Assembly (NCBI RefSeq): GCF_036226665.1
Contig: NZ_CP109007.1
Coordinates: 7,316,001-7,380,000 of the forward strand
Origin: Streptomyces sp. NBC_00691
GTDB taxonomy: Bacteria > Actinomycetota > Actinomycetes > Streptomycetales > Streptomycetaceae
DNA length: 64,000 bases
Direction of reading: 5' to 3'
Part shown: in pieces, positions 1 to 8,255 of the stretch
Numbering within the stretch: position 1 is the stretch's first letter
Layout: every line of letters starts with the position of its first letter
Program-made: the position numbers and the translations under genes
Notes under the pieces: generated by a model
Seen by the model: only the letters and a program-made list of their open reading frames with translations
Database searches by the model: none
What the model was told of the DNA's origin: nothing

Positions 1-950
1 TCGCCGTCCTCGTGAAGCTCCACCACGCCCTGGCCGACGGCATGCGTGCCGTCGCCATCGGCGCCGGGATCTTCGACGAGATCGCCGCGGGCCGCCGCAC
101 CGCCGGCCGCGCCCGGCCGGTGCCCCCACGCTCCTGGCTCCCCGGGCCCGGACGACTCCTCGGCATGGCCCGCGACCGGCTCGGCGACCTCGGCCGGGCC
201 GTCGAGGTCGGCGCCTCCGTCGTCCGCGCCAGCCGCCTCGACGGACGGCCCACCGCCGCCCTCGCCGCCGAGTCCAGCGGCACCCGCCGGATCGCCACCG
301 TCTCGCTGCCCCTGGAACGAGTCCACCGGATCCGCCGCACCACCGGCGGCACGGCCAACGACGTCCTCCTCGCCCTCGTCGCCGGGGCCCTCCGCCGCTG
401 GTTCGACGGGCGCGGACTGCCCCTCACCGGAGCCGACCCCCGGGCGCTCGTCCCCGTCTCCCGGCGCCGTCCCGGCACCCCGCCCGGCCCCGGCAACAGC
501 CTCTCCGGCTACCTCCTCGACCTCCCCGTCAACGAGGCCGACCCGGCGGCCAGGCTCGCCGCGGTCCGCAGCTCCATGGACCGCAACAAGGCCGCGGGCC
601 CCCTCAGGGGCGCCGGGGCCGTCGCCCTCCTCGCCGACCAGCTCCCGCCGCTCGCCCACCGCTTCGGCGCCCCCTTCGCCTCCGGCGCCGCCCGGCTGCT
701 CTTCGACCTCCTGGTCACCCAGGTGCCGCTGCCCCGCTCCGCGCTCTCCCTCGGCGGGGCGCCGCTGCGCGCGCTCTTCCCCATGGCACCGCTGGCCCGC
801 GGACAGTCGCTCGCCGTCGCCATGTCCCCCTACGGCGGGCAGGTCCACATCGGCCTCGTCGCCGACGGCGAGGCCGTCCCCGACCTCGACGGCCTCGCCG
901 ACGCCCTCACGGCCGAACTCGACCTCCTGGACCCACCGGACACCCCCTAG
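1..950 (+). CDS. Wax ester synthase/diacylglycerol acyltransferase (WS/DGAT), 5' end missing
   Basis: The reading frame is open from the first base, so the true start lies upstream; the first 11 visible bases already code for A-V-L-V. The acyltransferase motif HHxxxDG is present as HHALADG at bases 24-44. The rest matches the C-terminal half of WS/DGAT proteins (NDVLLALVAGALRRW, then a long Ala/Pro-rich region ending in the conserved VHIGLVADGEAVPDL block). The family joins acyl-CoA to fatty alcohols or diacylglycerol to make wax esters or storage triacylglycerol at the membrane. The stop TAG is at 948-950. Substrate choice cannot be read from the sequence. Confidence 0.9.
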   Translation, partial: AVLVKLHHALADGMRAVAIGAGIFDEIAAGRRTAGRARPVPPRSWLPGPGRLLGMARDRLGDLGRAVEVGASVVRASRLDGRPTAALAAESSGTRRIATVSLPLERVHRIRRTTGGTANDVLLALVAGALRRWFDGRGLPLTGADPRALVPVSRRRPGTPPGPGNSLSGYLLDLPVNEADPAARLAAVRSSMDRNKAAGPLRGAGAVALLADQLPPLAHRFGAPFASGAARLLFDLLVTQVPLPRSALSLGGAPLRALFPMAPLARGQSLAVAMSPYGGQVHIGLVADGEAVPDLDGLADALTAELDLLDPPDTP

Positions 951-1046
951 GGGGTGTCGTGCCGGGCCTGGGGCGGACCTTCGGGCCGGGCTCGGGCCGG
1001 AGGCGTCCGGCGAGCGGCCCCGTGACCCGTGCGGCAGGGTGGAACC

Positions 1047-1919
1047 ATGCCCGAACTCCCCGAGGTGGAAGCGCTCCGCGCGTTCCTCGCCACACACCTG
1101 GTGGGCAAGGAGATCGCCCGCGTGCTGCCCGTCGCCGTCAGCGTCCTCAAGACGTACGAACCGCCCCTGAGCGCCGTCGAGGGCGCCCAGGTCACCGCGG
1201 TCGGACGGCGCGGGAAGTTCCTGGACCTCACCACCGCGGGACCCGCCGGCGAACTGCGCCTCCTGTTCCATCTCGCCCGCGCGGGCTGGCTCCGCTGGCA
1301 AGACCCGCTGCCCTCGGGACCGCCCAAGCCCGGCAAGGGCCCGCTGGCGTTGCGGACCGCGCTCACCGGCGGCGACGGCTTCGACCTCACCGAGGCGGGC
1401 ACCACCAAACGCCTCGCCGTGTACGTGGTGCGCGACCCGCGGGAGGTGCCGGGTGTCGCGCGGCTCGGACCCGACCCGCTCGCCGAGGACTTCGGCCCCG
1501 AGGAGTTCGCCGCGCTGCTCGCCGGCGAACGGCGTCAGATCAAGGGAGCCCTGCGCGACCAGAGCCTCATCGCAGGCATCGGCAACGCCTACAGCGACGA
1601 GATCCTCCACGCGGCGAAGACGTCCCCCTTCAAACCCACCCAGAACCTGACCCCGGACGAGATCGCCGCCCTCTACACGGCGATGCGGACCACCCTCCAC
1701 GAGGCCGTCGAACGCTCCCACGGCCTCGCCGCCGGCAAGCTCAAGGCCGAGAAGAAGAGCGGCCTGCGCGTCCACGGCCGCACCGGCGAACCCTGCCCCG
1801 TGTGCGGGGACACCATCCGCGAGGTCTCCTTCAGCGACTCCTCCCTCCAGTACTGCCCCACCTGCCAGACCGGCGGCAGACCGCTCGCCGACCGCCGTCT
1901 GTCCAGGCTCCTCAAGTAG
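1047..1919 (+). CDS. Fpg/Nei-family DNA glycosylase/AP lyase
   Basis: The 290-residue protein begins M-PELPEVE, so after Met removal Pro is the N-terminal nucleophile of the Fpg/Nei (MutM) family, followed by the catalytic Glu. GRRGKFLDL supplies the conserved hairpin lysine, AGIGNAYSDEIL is the helix-two-turn-helix signature, and the C-terminus ends with a CPVC-x16-CPTC zinc finger. The family excises oxidised bases and cleaves the abasic site by beta-elimination. The ATG at 1047 is chosen because Pro2 must be exposed; the in-frame start at 1029 would bury it. Whether it prefers 8-oxoguanine or oxidised pyrimidines is not evident; streptomycetes carry several paralogues. Confidence 0.93.
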   Translation: MPELPEVEALRAFLATHLVGKEIARVLPVAVSVLKTYEPPLSAVEGAQVTAVGRRGKFLDLTTAGPAGELRLLFHLARAGWLRWQDPLPSGPPKPGKGPLALRTALTGGDGFDLTEAGTTKRLAVYVVRDPREVPGVARLGPDPLAEDFGPEEFAALLAGERRQIKGALRDQSLIAGIGNAYSDEILHAAKTSPFKPTQNLTPDEIAALYTAMRTTLHEAVERSHGLAAGKLKAEKKSGLRVHGRTGEPCPVCGDTIREVSFSDSSLQYCPTCQTGGRPLADRRLSRLLK

Positions 1920-1964
1920 CCGACGCCACGGAGGCCCCCGTGGCCGCCGGTTACACTCCGCCGC

Positions 1965-2732
1965 ATGCTGCGCGTACTGGCCGTCGACGACGAGGAACCC
2001 GCCCTCGGGGAGCTGCTCTACCTGCTGCGCGCCGATCCCCGGGTGCGCTCCGCCGAGGGCGCGGGTGACGCCACCGCCGCCCTGCGCAGGATCGGGCGCG
2101 CGCTGGAGACCGGGCCCGACGGCGACGACGCCGTCGACGTCGTCTTCCTCGACATCCACATGCCCGGCCTCACCGGCCTCGACGTGGCCCGGCTGCTCGC
2201 CGGCTTCGCCCGCCCTCCGCTCGTCGTCTTCGTCACCGCCCACGAGGGCTTCGCGCTCCAGGCCTTCGACCTGAAGGCGGTCGACTACGTGCTCAAGCCG
2301 GTCCGCCGCGAGCGCCTCGCCGAGGCCGTCCGCCGCGTCCACGACCTCGTGCACGCCACCGCCGCCCCGGCCCCCGCGGGGCCCTCCGCACCCGCCGCGC
2401 CCGAGCAGATCCCGGTCGAGCTCGGCGGCATCACGCGGTTCGTCCCCGTCGACGACATCGTGTACGTCGAGGCCCACGGCGACTACGCCCGCCTGCACAC
2501 CGACCACGGCAGCCACCTCGTCCGCATCCCGCTCTCCACCCTCGAAGAGCGATGGGCGGCGCGGGGCTTCGTCCGCATCCACCGCAGCCACCTCGTGGCG
2601 CTCGCCCGGATCGACGAGCTCCGCCTCGACGGCGGCGCCACCTCCGTACGGGTCGGCGACACCGACCTGGCGGTCAGCCGGCGGCACGCCCGGCCCCTCC
2701 GCGACCTGCTGATGCGCCGCGCCGCCGGCTGA
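1965..2732 (+). CDS. LytTR-family response regulator
   Basis: The 255-residue protein has an N-terminal receiver domain (acidic pocket DDE at residues 8-10, phospho-acceptor Asp63 in VVFLDIHMPG, Lys111 in DYVLKPV) and a C-terminal LytTR DNA-binding domain from about residue 150 (VPVDDIVYVEAHGDYARLHT, FVRIHRSHLVAL). LytTR regulators bind short direct repeats upstream of target promoters. It stands first in a run with a small membrane protein, an SSS symporter and a LytS-type kinase (5006-6214), so it is the probable partner of that kinase. Inference: the system senses the solute carried by the symporter and controls its uptake, as BtsSR and YpdAB do in enterobacteria. Confidence 0.92.
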   Translation: MLRVLAVDDEEPALGELLYLLRADPRVRSAEGAGDATAALRRIGRALETGPDGDDAVDVVFLDIHMPGLTGLDVARLLAGFARPPLVVFVTAHEGFALQAFDLKAVDYVLKPVRRERLAEAVRRVHDLVHATAAPAPAGPSAPAAPEQIPVELGGITRFVPVDDIVYVEAHGDYARLHTDHGSHLVRIPLSTLEERWAARGFVRIHRSHLVALARIDELRLDGGATSVRVGDTDLAVSRRHARPLRDLLMRRAAG

Positions 2733-2830
2733 GCCCATCCGCCGCCGCCCCTACCGCGGGTGCTCCCACCTGCGTAGACTCCACGCGACCCGGGCCCGAG
2801 GGCCGCTGATTCCGACGGAAGCGGACGCCG

Positions 2831-3247
2831 ATGTCCGAGCAGCACCCGTCCCCGGCCGCCGGCCGGGGGGACCCGCAGCGCCGCCCCCGCCGCGAGACCG
2901 TCACCTACGCCTCCGCCCACGGTGCCGGGACGGCCGTGCCGCGCCCCGCCCGGCGCCACCCCGTCCACCCGCCCGCCCGCTCCGAGATCGACGAGCAGAC
3001 CACCCTCGGCCACACCTACGTCCGCTCCCTGATGCGCAGCCAGCTGCGCGCCGCGCTCACCGCCCTCGGCGCGCTCGCGCTGCTCGTGGGCTCGCTGCCG
3101 CTGCTCCTCGCCCTGCCCGCCCCCGAGGCCTTCGTCTGGCTCGTCCTCGGCGTCGGGGTGTACCCCGTCGTCTGGGGGACGGCCCACTGGTACGTACGGC
3201 GCGCCGAACGCAACGAGCGCGACTTCACCGGCCTCGTCGAACGCTGA
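2831..3247 (+). CDS. Small membrane protein, DUF485-like, next to the symporter
   Basis: A 138-residue protein with a polar, proline-rich N-terminal half (residues 1-60) and two membrane helices (roughly 72-92 and 97-117), then a basic-acidic tail (RRAERNERDFTGLVER). DUF485 proteins such as YjcH have two helices and sit directly upstream of acetate-type SSS symporters, as here (10 bp gap). The family assignment rests on topology and position, not on a clear signature. Start ATG 2831 has a GGAAG about 10 bases upstream. Probably co-transcribed with 3258-5009. Confidence 0.7.
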   Translation: MSEQHPSPAAGRGDPQRRPRRETVTYASAHGAGTAVPRPARRHPVHPPARSEIDEQTTLGHTYVRSLMRSQLRAALTALGALALLVGSLPLLLALPAPEAFVWLVLGVGVYPVVWGTAHWYVRRAERNERDFTGLVER

Positions 3248-3257
3248 GCCGCGCCGC

Positions 3258-5009
3258 GTGAACCAGACCTACGCCGTCGCGGCCGTCACCGCCGTCGTCC
3301 TCGCCACCGTCCTCGTCGGCGCCCTCGGCCTGCGGATCTCCCGGACGACCTCCGACTTCTACGTGGCCTCGCGCACCGTCAGGCCCGGCCTCAACGCCGC
3401 CGCCATCAGCGGCGAGTACCTCTCCGCCGCCTCCTTCCTCGGCATCGCCGGGCTCGTCCTCGTCCAGGGCCCCGCGATGCTCTGGTATCCGGTCGGCTAC
3501 ACGGCCGGCTACCTCGTCCTGCTGGTCCTCGTCGCCGCCCCGCTGCGCCGCTCCGGGGCGTACACCCTCTCCGACTTCGCCGAGGCCCGCCTCGAATCCC
3601 CGCAGGTGCGCCGCCTCGCCAGCCTCTTCGTCGTCGGCATCGGCTGGCTCTATCTGCTGCCCCAACTCCAGGGCGCCGGCCTCACCCTGGAGATCCTCAC
3701 CGGCGCGCCCGACTGGGTCGGCGGGCTGCTCGTCGCCCTCGTCGTCACCGGCACGGTCGCCGCGGGCGGGATGCGCAGCATCACCTTCGTGCAGGCCTTC
3801 CAGTACTGGCTGAAGCTGACCGCCCTCCTCGTCCCCGTCCTCTTCCTGCTCGCCGCCTGGTACGGCGACGGAGCGCCCAGGGCCCGCTTCGACGCGCCCG
3901 CCGTGCTGCGCGGCCACACCGTCGTCAAGGTCGCCGACACGGTGCGGATCGGGCTCGACGCCCCGCTCACCCTCACGGTCACCGGCAGCGTCGACGCGGT
4001 CGCCCACGAGAAGCGGACCCTCACCCTCGCCCCCGGCACCCATCACGTCTCCGGCGGCACCACCCTCGCCTTCGCCCCGGGAGCGGCACTGCCGGAGCGG
4101 GTCGCCAGCGGGTCGGATCCTCTCGGCTGGTCCCAGCCGCTGGCCGGCGGCCGCGACGGACACCAGCTGTACGCCACGTACGGACTGATCCTCGCGACCT
4201 TCCTCGGCACCATGGGCCTGCCGCACGTCGCCGTCCGCTTCTACACCAGCCCGAACGGCCGGGCCGCCCGCCGCACCACCCTCGTCGTGCTCGGACTCGT
4301 CGGCGCCTTCTACCTGTTGCCGCCGCTGTACGGCGCCCTCGGCCGGGTCTACGCCCCCGAGCTGGCCCTCACCGGTTCCGCCGACGCGGCCGTGCTCGTG
4401 CTGCCCGACCGCATCCTGGGCGGACTGCTCGGCGACCTCCTGGGCGCGCTCCTCGCGGGCGGCGCCTTCGCCGCCTTCCTCTCCACCGCCTCGGGGCTCA
4501 CCATGTCCGTCGCCGGCGTCCTCACCCAGGACGTCCTGCCGTCCCGGGGCGTACGGCACTTCCGCCTCGCGACCCTGCTCGCCACCGCCGTACCGCTGGC
4601 CGTGGGGGTGTTCGCCTCGAAGGTGCCGGTGGCCGACGCCGTCGGCCTCGCGTTCGCCGTCTCCGCCTCCTCCTTCTGCCCGCTGCTCGTCCTCGGCATC
4701 TGGTGGCGGCGCCTCACCCCGCCGGGTGCGACGGCCGGGCTGCTGCTCGGCGGCGGCTCCGCGCTCGCGGCCGTGATGGCGACCCGGGCGGGGCTCGCCC
4801 CCGAGGGCTGGCCGCACACCCTGATGGCCTGGCCGGCGGTCTGGTCGGTGCCGCTCGGCTTCCTGACCATGATCCTGGTCTCGCTGGCCACCCCCCGCCG
4901 GGTCCCGCCCGGCACCCCGGCGCTGCTCGCCCGGCTCCATCTCCCGGAGGAGATCACCGGCCCCGTCACCGGCCCCGCGCACGCTCCCGTCCCGGAGGTC
5001 GGCCGATGA
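3258..5009 (+). CDS. Sodium:solute symporter (SSS family, acetate/ActP-like)
   Basis: The 583-residue polytopic protein has about 13 membrane helices and SSS signatures: TSDFYVASRTVRPGLNAAAISGEYLSAASFLG near the N-terminus and FLGTMGLPHVAVRFYTSPNGRAARR in the middle, the latter typical of the acetate/short monocarboxylate branch. It would use the sodium or proton gradient to import a small organic acid. An extracytoplasmic insertion of about 90 residues (around 210-300, beta-rich, no helices) separates two helices. GTG start at 3258. Its stop overlaps the kinase start as ATGA, so the two are translationally coupled. Exact substrate not determinable. Confidence 0.9.
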   Translation: MNQTYAVAAVTAVVLATVLVGALGLRISRTTSDFYVASRTVRPGLNAAAISGEYLSAASFLGIAGLVLVQGPAMLWYPVGYTAGYLVLLVLVAAPLRRSGAYTLSDFAEARLESPQVRRLASLFVVGIGWLYLLPQLQGAGLTLEILTGAPDWVGGLLVALVVTGTVAAGGMRSITFVQAFQYWLKLTALLVPVLFLLAAWYGDGAPRARFDAPAVLRGHTVVKVADTVRIGLDAPLTLTVTGSVDAVAHEKRTLTLAPGTHHVSGGTTLAFAPGAALPERVASGSDPLGWSQPLAGGRDGHQLYATYGLILATFLGTMGLPHVAVRFYTSPNGRAARRTTLVVLGLVGAFYLLPPLYGALGRVYAPELALTGSADAAVLVLPDRILGGLLGDLLGALLAGGAFAAFLSTASGLTMSVAGVLTQDVLPSRGVRHFRLATLLATAVPLAVGVFASKVPVADAVGLAFAVSASSFCPLLVLGIWWRRLTPPGATAGLLLGGGSALAAVMATRAGLAPEGWPHTLMAWPAVWSVPLGFLTMILVSLATPRRVPPGTPALLARLHLPEEITGPVTGPAHAPVPEVGR

Positions 5010-6214
5010 GCGGCATCGCCCTCGCCGCCGCGGCCGCCGCCGGCGCCGTGCTGCTCGCCGCGGGCTTCGTCCTCGGCCGGTTCGCCGCCCGGCGCGGCGG
5101 CCGCGCCGCCGATCCCGATCTCGGCACGCCCGTCGAACGGGCCACCTTCCACACCCTGCACACCGCCTCCCTCGCCGCTCCGCCGCTCCGCGCCGGACTC
5201 ACCGAGGACACCGCGCGCAGGGCGGCCGGCACCCTCCGCTCGCTGCTCGGCACCGAGGCGCTCTGTCTCACCGACCGGGGCGCGGTCCTCGCCTGGGACG
5301 GACCGGGTGAGGACCATCACCGGGCGCACGTACCGGAGCAGGCCGCCGAGACCCTGGAGACCGGCCGCAGCCGGTCCGCGCACACGGACTGCGCCGACCC
5401 GGCCTGCCCGCTGCGCTGGGCGGTGATCGCCCCGCTCACCGGGGAGGACGGGGTCCTCGGCGCGCTCGTCGCCTACGGCTCGCGGGAGTCTGCCGTCCTG
5501 GTGCGGGCCGCGACCGAGGTGGCCCGCTGGGCCTCCGTCCAGCTGGAGCTCGCCGAGCTCGACCGTTCGCGCACCCGCATCGTGGAGGCCGAGATCCGTG
5601 CGCTGCGTGCGCAGATCTCCCCGCACTTCATCTTCAACTCCCTCGCCGCCATCGCCTCGTTCGTCCGCACCGACCCGGAGCAGGCCCGCGAGCTCCTCCT
5701 CGAGTTCGCGGACTTCACCCGCTACTCCTTCCGCAGGCACGGCGAGTTCGCCCAGCTCGCCGACGAACTGCGTTCCATCGAGCAGTACTTGGCCCTCGCG
5801 GGGGCCCGCTTCGGGGACCGGCTGAAGGTGACGCTGCAGATCGCCCCCGAAGTGCTGCCGGTCACCCTGCCCTTCCTGTGCCTCCAGCCCCTCGTGGAGA
5901 ACGCCGTCAAGCACGGCCTGGAGGACCGGGAGCGAGGCTGCCGGGTCACGATCGCCGCCCGTGACGCGGGCGCCGAGGCGGTGGTGACCGTCGAGGACGA
6001 CGGCATCGGCATGGACCCGGAGCTGCTGCGCGCCGTCCTGCGCGGAGAGCACCCCGCCGGGTCCGGCATCGGCCTCTCCAACGTGGACGAACGGCTGCGC
6101 CAGGTGTACGGCGGGGAGTACGGCCTCGTCATCGAGACGGGGGTCGGCGCGGGGATGAAGGTGACGGTGCGCATCCCCAAGTACCACCAGGGCGTGCACC
6201 GTTCGTCACCCTGA
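5006..6214 (+). CDS. LytS/YehU-type sensor histidine kinase
   Basis: 402 residues: one N-terminal membrane helix (about 3-24), a GAF-like sensor region (about 45-170, with a CxxDPAC cysteine pair), then the His_kinase dimerisation segment with phospho-acceptor His207 in QISPHFIFNSL, and a C-terminal HATPase (N-box PLVENAVKHG, G-boxes DDGIGM and GSGIGLSNV). This is the kinase class that pairs with LytTR regulators, one of which is encoded at 1965-2732. ATG at 5006 overlaps the symporter stop by four bases. A longer in-frame extension upstream lies inside the symporter gene and is not coding. No downstream gene on this strand. Confidence 0.92.
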   Translation: MSGIALAAAAAAGAVLLAAGFVLGRFAARRGGRAADPDLGTPVERATFHTLHTASLAAPPLRAGLTEDTARRAAGTLRSLLGTEALCLTDRGAVLAWDGPGEDHHRAHVPEQAAETLETGRSRSAHTDCADPACPLRWAVIAPLTGEDGVLGALVAYGSRESAVLVRAATEVARWASVQLELAELDRSRTRIVEAEIRALRAQISPHFIFNSLAAIASFVRTDPEQARELLLEFADFTRYSFRRHGEFAQLADELRSIEQYLALAGARFGDRLKVTLQIAPEVLPVTLPFLCLQPLVENAVKHGLEDRERGCRVTIAARDAGAEAVVTVEDDGIGMDPELLRAVLRGEHPAGSGIGLSNVDERLRQVYGGEYGLVIETGVGAGMKVTVRIPKYHQGVHRSSP

Positions 6215-6237
6215 CCGGGTACGGGCGGCGGGGCGCT

Positions 6238-6678
6238 TCAGCGCAGGTGCAGCGAGAGGTGGGCGAGCGGCAGGCCGAGCTTCCAGGCGGGCAGCCAGAT
6301 CTGCTCCTCCTCGTCGACGGTGCGGCCCGACTCGCCGTCCGTCCGGCCGTCGAGGTCGGCGGCGCGCACCCAGGTGTCGCGCAGGGCGCGCCACGCGGTC
6401 TCCGCGAGCGCCAGGTCGGGTCCGTCGTCGCCGGTCGCGCGGCGCGCCGCGAGCCGCTCCCCGACCCAGGGCGGCCAGGGCCGGTCGTACGCCGTGTGCC
6501 GCAGCCATTCGTCGACGCGGCACAGCGGTCCGCCCACCGGTCCGTCCGGCTCCTCCGAGAGGTGGACGGTGAGGGCGAGCGCCTGGAGGCCCGCCCGGTA
6601 CTCCAGTGAGCCGGGTGCCACGAGGGCGGCGGCCCGCAGGACCTCGTCGGCCAGGTACTCGGCGCACAGCCAGGCCAT
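6238..6678 (-). CDS. Hypothetical protein, alpha-helical, no recognised domain
   Basis: I do not recognise this 146-residue protein. It is acidic, rich in Leu, Ala and Trp (MAWLCAEYLADEVLRAAALVAPG; WLPAWKLGLPLAHLSLHLR at the end), without signal peptide or membrane segment, and looks like a compact helical cytoplasmic protein. The frame remains open upstream to an alternative start at 6834, but the extra 52 residues are low-complexity, so the ATG at 6678 is preferred. It converges on the kinase gene at 6214 and is separated by 330 bases from the hotdog gene. Codon use is normal for the region. Confidence 0.7.
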   Translation of the reverse strand: MAWLCAEYLADEVLRAAALVAPGSLEYRAGLQALALTVHLSEEPDGPVGGPLCRVDEWLRHTAYDRPWPPWVGERLAARRATGDDGPDLALAETAWRALRDTWVRAADLDGRTDGESGRTVDEEEQIWLPAWKLGLPLAHLSLHLR

Positions 6679-6967
6679 CGGGACGGCGAGTTCGCCGCCA
6701 CTCGTGCCGCCGGCGCCGTTCGTGCTCTCGGGGCGCAACGCTCCCACCTTCTCCCGGACATCGGGGACCCGGACGTGTGGGACCCGGGGAGAGCTTCCTC
6801 CGTGGAGGGCGCCCGCGTGTCCCGCTTTGCTCAACTCGCCCGTGTGGTTTCGGATACGTTTCCCGGCCGGATCGGTGCCGGTGGGATTACTGATGTTCCG
6901 GGAGGCGTACGGGGCGGGGGAGGCGTCTTGAGCGGCGGCGGGAGGTGCGGCGTCGGCCGGACCGGTT
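6679..6967. other. Non-coding stretch upstream of the hypothetical gene
   Basis: No convincing gene is present. The stretch holds the N-terminal extension alternative of the minus-strand hypothetical protein and presumably its promoter. It contains the least GC-rich DNA of the neighbourhood (around 6835-6910). I could not assign a promoter with confidence. Confidence 0.4.
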
Positions 6968-7000
6968 CCCGTCCGGCCGTCGGCGCGGCGGCCGGACGGG
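6968..7000 (-). terminator. Hairpin terminator after the hotdog gene
   Basis: Perfect 12-bp inverted repeat CCCGTCCGGCCG (6968-6979) and CGGCCGGACGGG (6989-7000) with a 9-base loop. It begins 10 bases beyond the stop of the minus-strand thioesterase gene. There is no T-run, as is usual for Streptomyces terminators. Confidence 0.75.
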
Positions 7001-7009
7001 AGGGGCGGT

Positions 7010-7423
7010 TCAGCCGAGGAGCGCGTAGACCGCGGTCGCGTGGGCCGCGATCTCCTCCGTGCCCTCGGCCGTCATGGTGATGTCGGCGAAGGCCATCCGC
7101 TTCCCCGCCTTGGTGAGTCCGGCCCGCACCAGGACGTCGGCGCCCACGACCGCCCGCTGGAAGCTGATCGACTGCTGGACGGTGGTCATGGGAACGAAGC
7201 CGCCCCGGGCCGCGGCGACCGCGATCACGGTCGCCGTGTCGGCGGCGGCCATCAGGGCCTGCCCGGACAGGCCCCCGCCCTCCCGGGCCAGCCGCTCCGA
7301 CCACGGGAGCCGGAGCACGGCCCCCTGGCCGTCGACGGATTCGACGGTGAGACCGAGATCGAGCACCCAGGGTGCGAAGTTGTCGGCGAGGATCTTTTCG
7401 GCGGCGGCGAGTGTCAGCGTCAC
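7010..7423 (-). CDS. PaaI-type hotdog-fold thioesterase
   Basis: The 137-residue protein has the PaaI/4-hydroxybenzoyl-CoA thioesterase pattern: a central helix GLSGQALMAAADTATVIAVAAA followed by TTVQQSISFQRAVVGADVLVRAGLTKAGKRMAFADITMTAEG. Enzymes of this fold hydrolyse acyl-CoA thioesters, often acting as housekeeping or detoxifying enzymes. GTG at 7423 is taken as start because it lies just 4 bases after the stop of the upstream sigma factor gene; an ATG at 7459 would overlap that gene by 32 bases and adds an unconserved leader. No strong ribosome-binding site is visible, which suggests coupled translation. Substrate unknown. Confidence 0.85.
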   Translation of the reverse strand: MTLTLAAAEKILADNFAPWVLDLGLTVESVDGQGAVLRLPWSERLAREGGGLSGQALMAAADTATVIAVAAARGGFVPMTTVQQSISFQRAVVGADVLVRAGLTKAGKRMAFADITMTAEGTEEIAAHATAVYALLG

Positions 7424-7427
7424 GGCG

Positions 7428-7985
7428 TCATTGTGGGGCCGTGACGCGGGGCCGGGCAACGGCCGCGCGGTGCGGCCGGTAGCCGGGCAGCGACCGGCCC
7501 AGCTGCCGCAGCGCGTAGTGGGAGCGGGACTTGACGGTGCCGGCCGGGATGCCCAGGTCGACGGCGGCCTCGTTGACGGTCAGGCCGTGGAAGTAGATCC
7601 GGACCAGGACGGCGCGGTGCTCGGGGCTCAGTTCGCGGACGGCCGCCCGTACGTCGAGCGCGGCCTCGGCCGAGGCGGTGGCGTCGTCGGGGTCGGGGGT
7701 CACGGCGAGGACGCCGTCCCCGATCTCGGCGGGCCGGGCGAGGCGTGAGCGGCGGGCGTCGATGGCGAGGCGACGGGCCACGGTGAAGAGCCAGGGGCGC
7801 ATCGACGCGTAGGGGCCGTCGAAGGCCTCGGGGTGGAGCCAGGCCCGTACCAGGGTCTCCTGCGCGAGGTCCTCGGCCCGCTGGCGGTCCCCGTAGGTGA
7901 GGCCGAGCAGGAAGGAGAGGAGCGCGGGGCCGTGGTCCCGCTGCAGCTCCTCGAGGGTCCGTTCGTCGGTGGTCGCCGTTGGCAT
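7428..7985 (-). CDS. ECF (sigma-70 family group 4) RNA polymerase sigma factor
   Basis: The 185-residue protein has region 2 (LTYGDRQRAEDLAQETLVRAWLHP, MRPWLFTVARRLAIDARR) and region 4 (LSPEHRAVLVRIYFHGLTVNEAAVDLGIPAGTVKSRSHYALRQLG), but no region 3, as in ECF sigma factors. ATG at 7985 has a GGGGAG ribosome-binding site just upstream; a frame extension to 8033 is unlikely. An anti-sigma gene normally follows such a factor, yet the next gene is a thioesterase, so the partner is either elsewhere or control is different. The 270-base divergent region before the CapA-like gene probably contains its promoter. Confidence 0.92.
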   Translation of the reverse strand: MPTATTDERTLEELQRDHGPALLSFLLGLTYGDRQRAEDLAQETLVRAWLHPEAFDGPYASMRPWLFTVARRLAIDARRSRLARPAEIGDGVLAVTPDPDDATASAEAALDVRAAVRELSPEHRAVLVRIYFHGLTVNEAAVDLGIPAGTVKSRSHYALRQLGRSLPGYRPHRAAVARPRVTAPQ

Positions 7986-8255
7986 GCTCCCCGCCTCTCT
8001 GCGGCTCGTCGTCCGGGGCGTATCGGAACCCATTCGGACGGCGAGGGACAGGGAACGGACATCGGTCTGCGACGAACGGTCGCACCAAGCGGCGAATGGT
8101 ACGGCGAGCGGTCACGAGACGGTCGTCCGAAGAGCCTGCGTCCGTTTCAGCGGGGTTCCTGAGGCTCTGCGGCCTTGACCCTTGACTGCGGCTTTCGCTC
8201 GGGATCAATTCGTATGAACAGATGTTCATCCCAGGAATCGGGCGGAGTGCCGTAC

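Noticed and set aside
3225..4982. Long minus-strand open frame of 585 codons opposite the symporter gene
   Set aside because: Product is Gly/Glu/Arg/Asp-rich without any fold pattern; it is the antisense shadow of a GC-rich gene with clear SSS motifs.
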